A stretch of 37,020 nt of DNA, taken from NCBI RefSeq assembly GCF_000003815.2, contig NC_049996.1:12910314-12947333 (forward strand). The letters are read 5' to 3'. Below the pieces are notes generated by a model that saw only the letters and a program-made list of their open reading frames with translations, made no database searches and was not told the DNA's origin. The stretch is from Branchiostoma floridae. Taxonomy: Eukaryota; Chordata; Leptocardii; Amphioxiformes; Branchiostomatidae. The position numbers were made by a program, and so were the translations under genes. Below, one piece after another: positions 33,456 through 37,020 of this stretch (its first letter is position 1; each line of letters opens with the position of its first letter).

Positions 33456-33569
33456 CAGTCACACTTTTACATGCTGCATGATATACCCAGTATGACATCA
33501 AAAGTTACACATATCCTATTAAGGTCGCAGCGAGAACGCCTCGCGATCGCTGTCTTTTGGAAATGGGGC
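33456..33569 (+). repeat. Dispersed repeat, copy 2
   Basis: Matches the copy at 8617-8744. The similarity ends where the MITE at 33571 begins. Confidence 0.6.
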
Positions 33570-33570
33570 T

Positions 33571-33858
33571 TAAAGGTGGGGTCACACCTGCATATATATT
33601 CAAGTCTGTCTGAGGCGCGCATGGGAGTATTAGCCTCCACCAGGCCTCACAGGTCGTTGGAAAAAATTATAATAGAAATTGGACAAACGTAAACAGGTAA
33701 CATGTCAGACGAGTTAGCTGGGTCGCTAACCACACTTCTCGGTCAGCTAACTCATCTGGCAGGTTATGTATCTATATTTGTCCAATTTGTACTATTTAAG
33801 AGCTTCATACGCACCTCAAACGGACTTGAATATATACGCAAGTGTGACCTCACCTTTA
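33571..33858. mobile_element. MITE with inverted terminal repeats of about 55 bp
   Basis: The left arm 33571-33626 (TAAAGGTGGGGTCACACCTG ...) and the right arm 33802-33858, reversed (TAAAGGTGAGGTCACACTTG ...), agree at most positions. A second inverted pair around GAGTTAGCTG / CAGCTAACTC lies inside at about 33708 and 33745. No coding capacity. An open stretch from 33702 runs into the right arm and is not a gene. Confidence 0.75.
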
Positions 33859-33919
33859 GTGGAGTAGCAGCTGTTGGTAGCGGAGCAAAACTAACACAGG
33901 TGGACATCAGGCTATGAGT

Positions 33920-34580
33920 CGAAGTTGTCTTCATGTTGTTGACAGTTTCAAACCTATACATGTTTTCGCCGGTCTTTACTAGCTTGATACTCGTTAAAGT
34001 TTATAGTCAATTAGTTACGTGAAAGAACCACCTGGGTATCTTCATTCCCGATTCCAACAAGGCCACACAAACAGATTTTTGCACGCAATTTTATTGTAAT
34101 AGTTTATTCATGCAGGGAACGAATTTAGGAAAATGTATTTTATTTGTATATCACCGACTGGTTTAAGAGTTGTTTCTTTTCGCGTAATTTTGGAGTGGTC
34201 AAGTTCTGGACGCTGAAGTTGTGTGATTTGTTGTTGTTAGCGAGGCCCAATAGCCACACACGTGTCGTTCATTGAACAATGTTTGCTATGTGAGCCAGAG
34301 ACACAACAAAACACAAACACCTAATAAATGAAGAATGCCGCTCATCTAGCCTCGGTTCAGGCTGACGGCGTATGAAAAACTAACGCATTACAAGGCGTTT
34401 AATCAGCTGTGATATGCTACTGCAGTGAAACCTGCTGAAGAGGCTACATTCTTTCATTACAGTTAATAGGGCATTCGGCAGTGCACGCGATTGTGAATAT
34501 TTGTACCCAGCAGTTTACATAAATGACAATACAGAGTAGCTGTACAGTACATTGTAGGACAGAAAGCTGCGTGAGTGCTG
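33920..34580. other. Noncoding sequence upstream of the signal-peptide exon
   Basis: No recognised gene or repeat. The last 100-200 bases may hold the promoter and 5' UTR of the exon at 34587, but no core promoter motif stands out. Confidence 0.35.
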
Positions 34581-34586
34581 AGAAGA

Positions 34587-34671
34587 ATGGACAACCTAAA
34601 ACTCATCCGAACATCACTGGTGTTACTGTGGGGTCTGTGTCACTGTCTGCCGGGTGCATTTTCAGTAACGG
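34587..34671 (+). CDS. First coding exon of an unknown secreted or membrane protein
   Basis: ATG at 34587 starts 28 codons and one extra base before the donor ACGG|GTAAGC. The peptide MDNLKLIRTSLVLLWGLCHC continues LPGAFSVT: a positively charged start, a hydrophobic core (SLVLLWGLC) and small residues at a likely cleavage point (AFS|V). This is a standard signal peptide. The upstream sequence has no clear TATA box. I find no convincing next exon in the remaining 2.3 kb, so the rest of the gene probably lies beyond the window or the exon is a stray fragment. Confidence 0.45.
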
Positions 34672-34914
34672 GTAAGCAGGATAGTTACCAATATCCGTAT
34701 CACTACCAAAATGCATTTTTCATATTTATTTTGGTTTATCTTATACAGATTTTATTCTTAATCTGTATGTTGAGTCTAAATATGTTTTAGAAATTTTAAA
34801 ACTAGAAAACTTAAAAAAGATATTCTTCATTTTTATTCGGTCTTAAAAATCTTAACACAAGAGAAAAATTCTCGACGGGTAAATTAGTCAAGAAAACAGA
34901 AAAAAAAGTGTGAA

Positions 34915-35165
34915 TTCCGTCCTTCGGATAGGACGTTAAAAGAAGGTCCCGTGTTCGGTTAGAGCAACACCCCAAGCACGTTAAAGAAACCGCCACTTGT
35001 GCGACCATAAGCGGTTCAAACCATTCCGGCCAAAATGGGGTAGGGAATCTCCCGAGCAGCCCTCGCAACCCCTCGCAACCCCTGCTTCGCCTATTGGGTC
35101 TGTTAGTCCTCACCCATAGTGAGCAATTGGGCTGGTCTCAATCATGATGTTTCTGACCTAGGGTG
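34915..35165 (+). mobile_element. SINE fragment sharing the tail module, no head
   Basis: CCGTCCTTCGGATAGGACGT, then AAGGTCCCGTG and AAGCACGTTAAAG, correspond in order to motifs in the 5S-headed element at 17073-17138. Similar modules are known in many invertebrate SINE families. No tRNA or 5S head is seen, so it is truncated or of another family. Confidence 0.5.
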
Positions 35166-35169
35166 AAGA

Positions 35170-36260
35170 TGATGCTGTTATAGTTACAATCGTCTAACCC
35201 GTAACTTTGAGTGGCCTTCAGGTCTTGTTACGTGGTGACCATTAAGTAAAAAAAAATTGTGATCGTATAAACTGGCTAGGAAAGTACATCTAAACGTCAT
35301 ATAAGGTGCAGGCACAGGAGGAAGTTACCGAGGTTTAGATACAGATCCCGACCTGTAACCGTACCTGGACAACTTATAGCAGTGAACTGTAGTTTTCATC
35401 GAGAATATGTTAATTAAGACACAAGAACAGTAAACTGAATGTTATTCTGTGCCGAATGACCATCGTTCATAAGGACCCTTTTGATTTCCCAAAATCCAAT
35501 CGATTGTAATTGTAGAAGTCCCATTGGTAAAAAGGCATAATGGCGAGTCCAAAATTTAACTTCTTGTTTCCTGGCAAGTCACATTCTAGTTATGATTATC
35601 CTCGGTCTATATCATTTTAGTCTGGAAAAGGGCGCAGAATTTCAAAAACATTGGAGAATCGATAAATTTTAAATTTAAATTTGGTCTGAGAATCTACCCT
35701 GTTGTTCAGTGTTCGGCGACTAAATATCGACCAATACACAGAGAATCGGTTTAAAAAAACGCCCGTCGAATTCTTTTACTTGTGCCTCGTTCTCATTGAA
35801 ATGTAAAAAAAAATGCTGTAGCCTGCCTTTACGACTTGATATGGACCAGATTATAGACAACATCGCTGGCCCTTTCGTTTTCCCACAACCCCTGTAATAG
35901 TTTAAAAAGACGCACCACAACATTCATATTGGTTGATGAATTATCATAGCCATGGGTGGGATTTCACCCCCTAAAAAATGGCTGTCGCCTGAGAAGAAAC
36001 GAAGAATTCAAATAGTAGCCCGAAATGTAACAATTTCACAGAATGATTGTTCGGCAGGTGAAACCAGCTACCCAGGCTCTTTGACAGATCATGTCAGATC
36101 GCTTCCGTCACTGATTTTTGTGGCTGCGTGAGTTGGTTTATGCCTGTCACTAAATTCGGTATCAGACGTTACCACCAAGAATACGGTGGATGTCAGGATT
36201 ATATTATACACTTAGGGACTGGTCGATATTTAGCGGGGGGGGAGGGCCGGTCGTCAGAGG
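35170..36260. other. Noncoding, nothing recognised
   Basis: TCGATATTTAG occurs inverted near 35725 and direct near 36212, perhaps ends of an element of about 0.5 kb. No supported gene. Confidence 0.3.
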
Positions 36261-36265
36261 GTCGG

Positions 36266-36361
36266 GTCAAAAAATTTTTCCTAGGCCCTCCCCCTCGGTC
36301 AAAATTTTTTTCCTAGGCCCTCCCCCTAAGTCAAAATATTTTTCCTAGGCCCTCCCCCCTC
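36266..36361 (+). repeat. Three tandem 32-bp units
   Basis: Units start at 36266, 36298 and 36330, each GTCAAAAnnnTTTTCCTAGG followed by CCCTCCCCC, with one or two differences. Preceded by a G-rich run. Confidence 0.9.
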
Positions 36362-36364
36362 CTA

Positions 36365-37020
36365 TCAAATTTGAAAAATATTCATGACGCAAATAAATCA
36401 CGCGCTCCCGCTTGGAAATATCCTTTACGCCTGATACTGGTTTTCCGTTTTTAGTCGCGAAGCAGATCTCTTACCCCTAGGAAAAAAGGGAAATTGAATG
36501 GTTCGAAGCCCATAAATATATTCTTCAGGGAGGCTACTTTATTCTTTTGATATTCATAAATGATGCCACTCTACTAGTCCAAACAACACTGCAAAAGTAT
36601 TTTGTACCTGGATTTCAGCTAGTAGATTTGCGCCGCTCGCGGCGCGCGCCCCGCCCCGGAGCAGCTTGTCGGAGACTATTTTCAAATAATATACATACCT
36701 TTGGGACTTGTTGGTTCTGTGGTGGCAGTAACTGACTGTGACTCGGGGGAAAATGCCAACAAAAACGTCAGCACGATGCGACTAACCAAAACTGTAGTGG
36801 GGAGGGGGGCGCCGAAGCGTAAGGACGATTTTCCCACGGCGGGCCGGGGTCGACCGGTCGCCTTCAGTCTCTACCTCTCCCGGGGCGTTAGAACGCAGAC
36901 TTCTACTCGGGAGATCTTTTAAAAATGCCACGCTTTTTTTGTACATCCATTTTGTCGGTCAAAAATGACGAATGGGCCTGCACATAGTAGGGATATTGCG
37001 ATGATTTGAAAAAAAATTTA
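36365..37020. other. Noncoding, with a GC-rich block
   Basis: 36628-36665 is strongly GC-rich (CGCCGCTCGCGGCGCGCGCC). 36800-36900 is also GC-rich. No gene is supported. Confidence 0.3.

Overview
The window looks like an invertebrate deuterostome genome, most likely a lancelet (Branchiostoma-type). The pointers are small exons separated by introns of 0.2 to 7 kb, a dense mix of MITEs, a 5S-rRNA-headed SINE, LINE remnants and minisatellites, and two runs of N that mark assembly gaps. The organism is an inference; no marker gene fixes the species. Most of the window is noncoding.

The one gene that can be read end to end is a galactose-3-O-sulfotransferase (Gal3ST family) on the minus strand. 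Eight coding exons between 27154 and 13827 join without a phase error into a 448-residue type II Golgi enzyme with both PAPS-binding motifs. Three further phase-compatible exons at 28690-27428 lie just upstream, next to a CCAAT box and a CRE-like site. They either lengthen the enzyme's cytoplasmic tail or form a separate 72-residue protein. The 6.8-kb first intron carries a pair of CRE palindromes and many repeats.

Left third (1-13.5 kb): no complete gene. There are exon-like fragments at 0.5-1.3 kb and a decayed set of duplicated exon-like units at 3.5-4.9 kb. At 11.5-12.9 kb lie two copies of a promoter and first-exon module (a third is at 24.4 kb), with CCAAT boxes about 30 bp apart. Next to this is a CA-rich minisatellite whose unit contains a splice-donor-like core, running into a gap.

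Right third (28.9-37 kb): a G-rich minisatellite of about 165-205 bp units, interrupted by the 3' end of a non-LTR retrotransposon with an 11-bp target-site duplication; a MITE with 55-bp inverted repeats; a plus-strand first coding exon with a signal peptide at 34587-34671; a SINE tail fragment; and a 32-bp triplet repeat near 36.3 kb.
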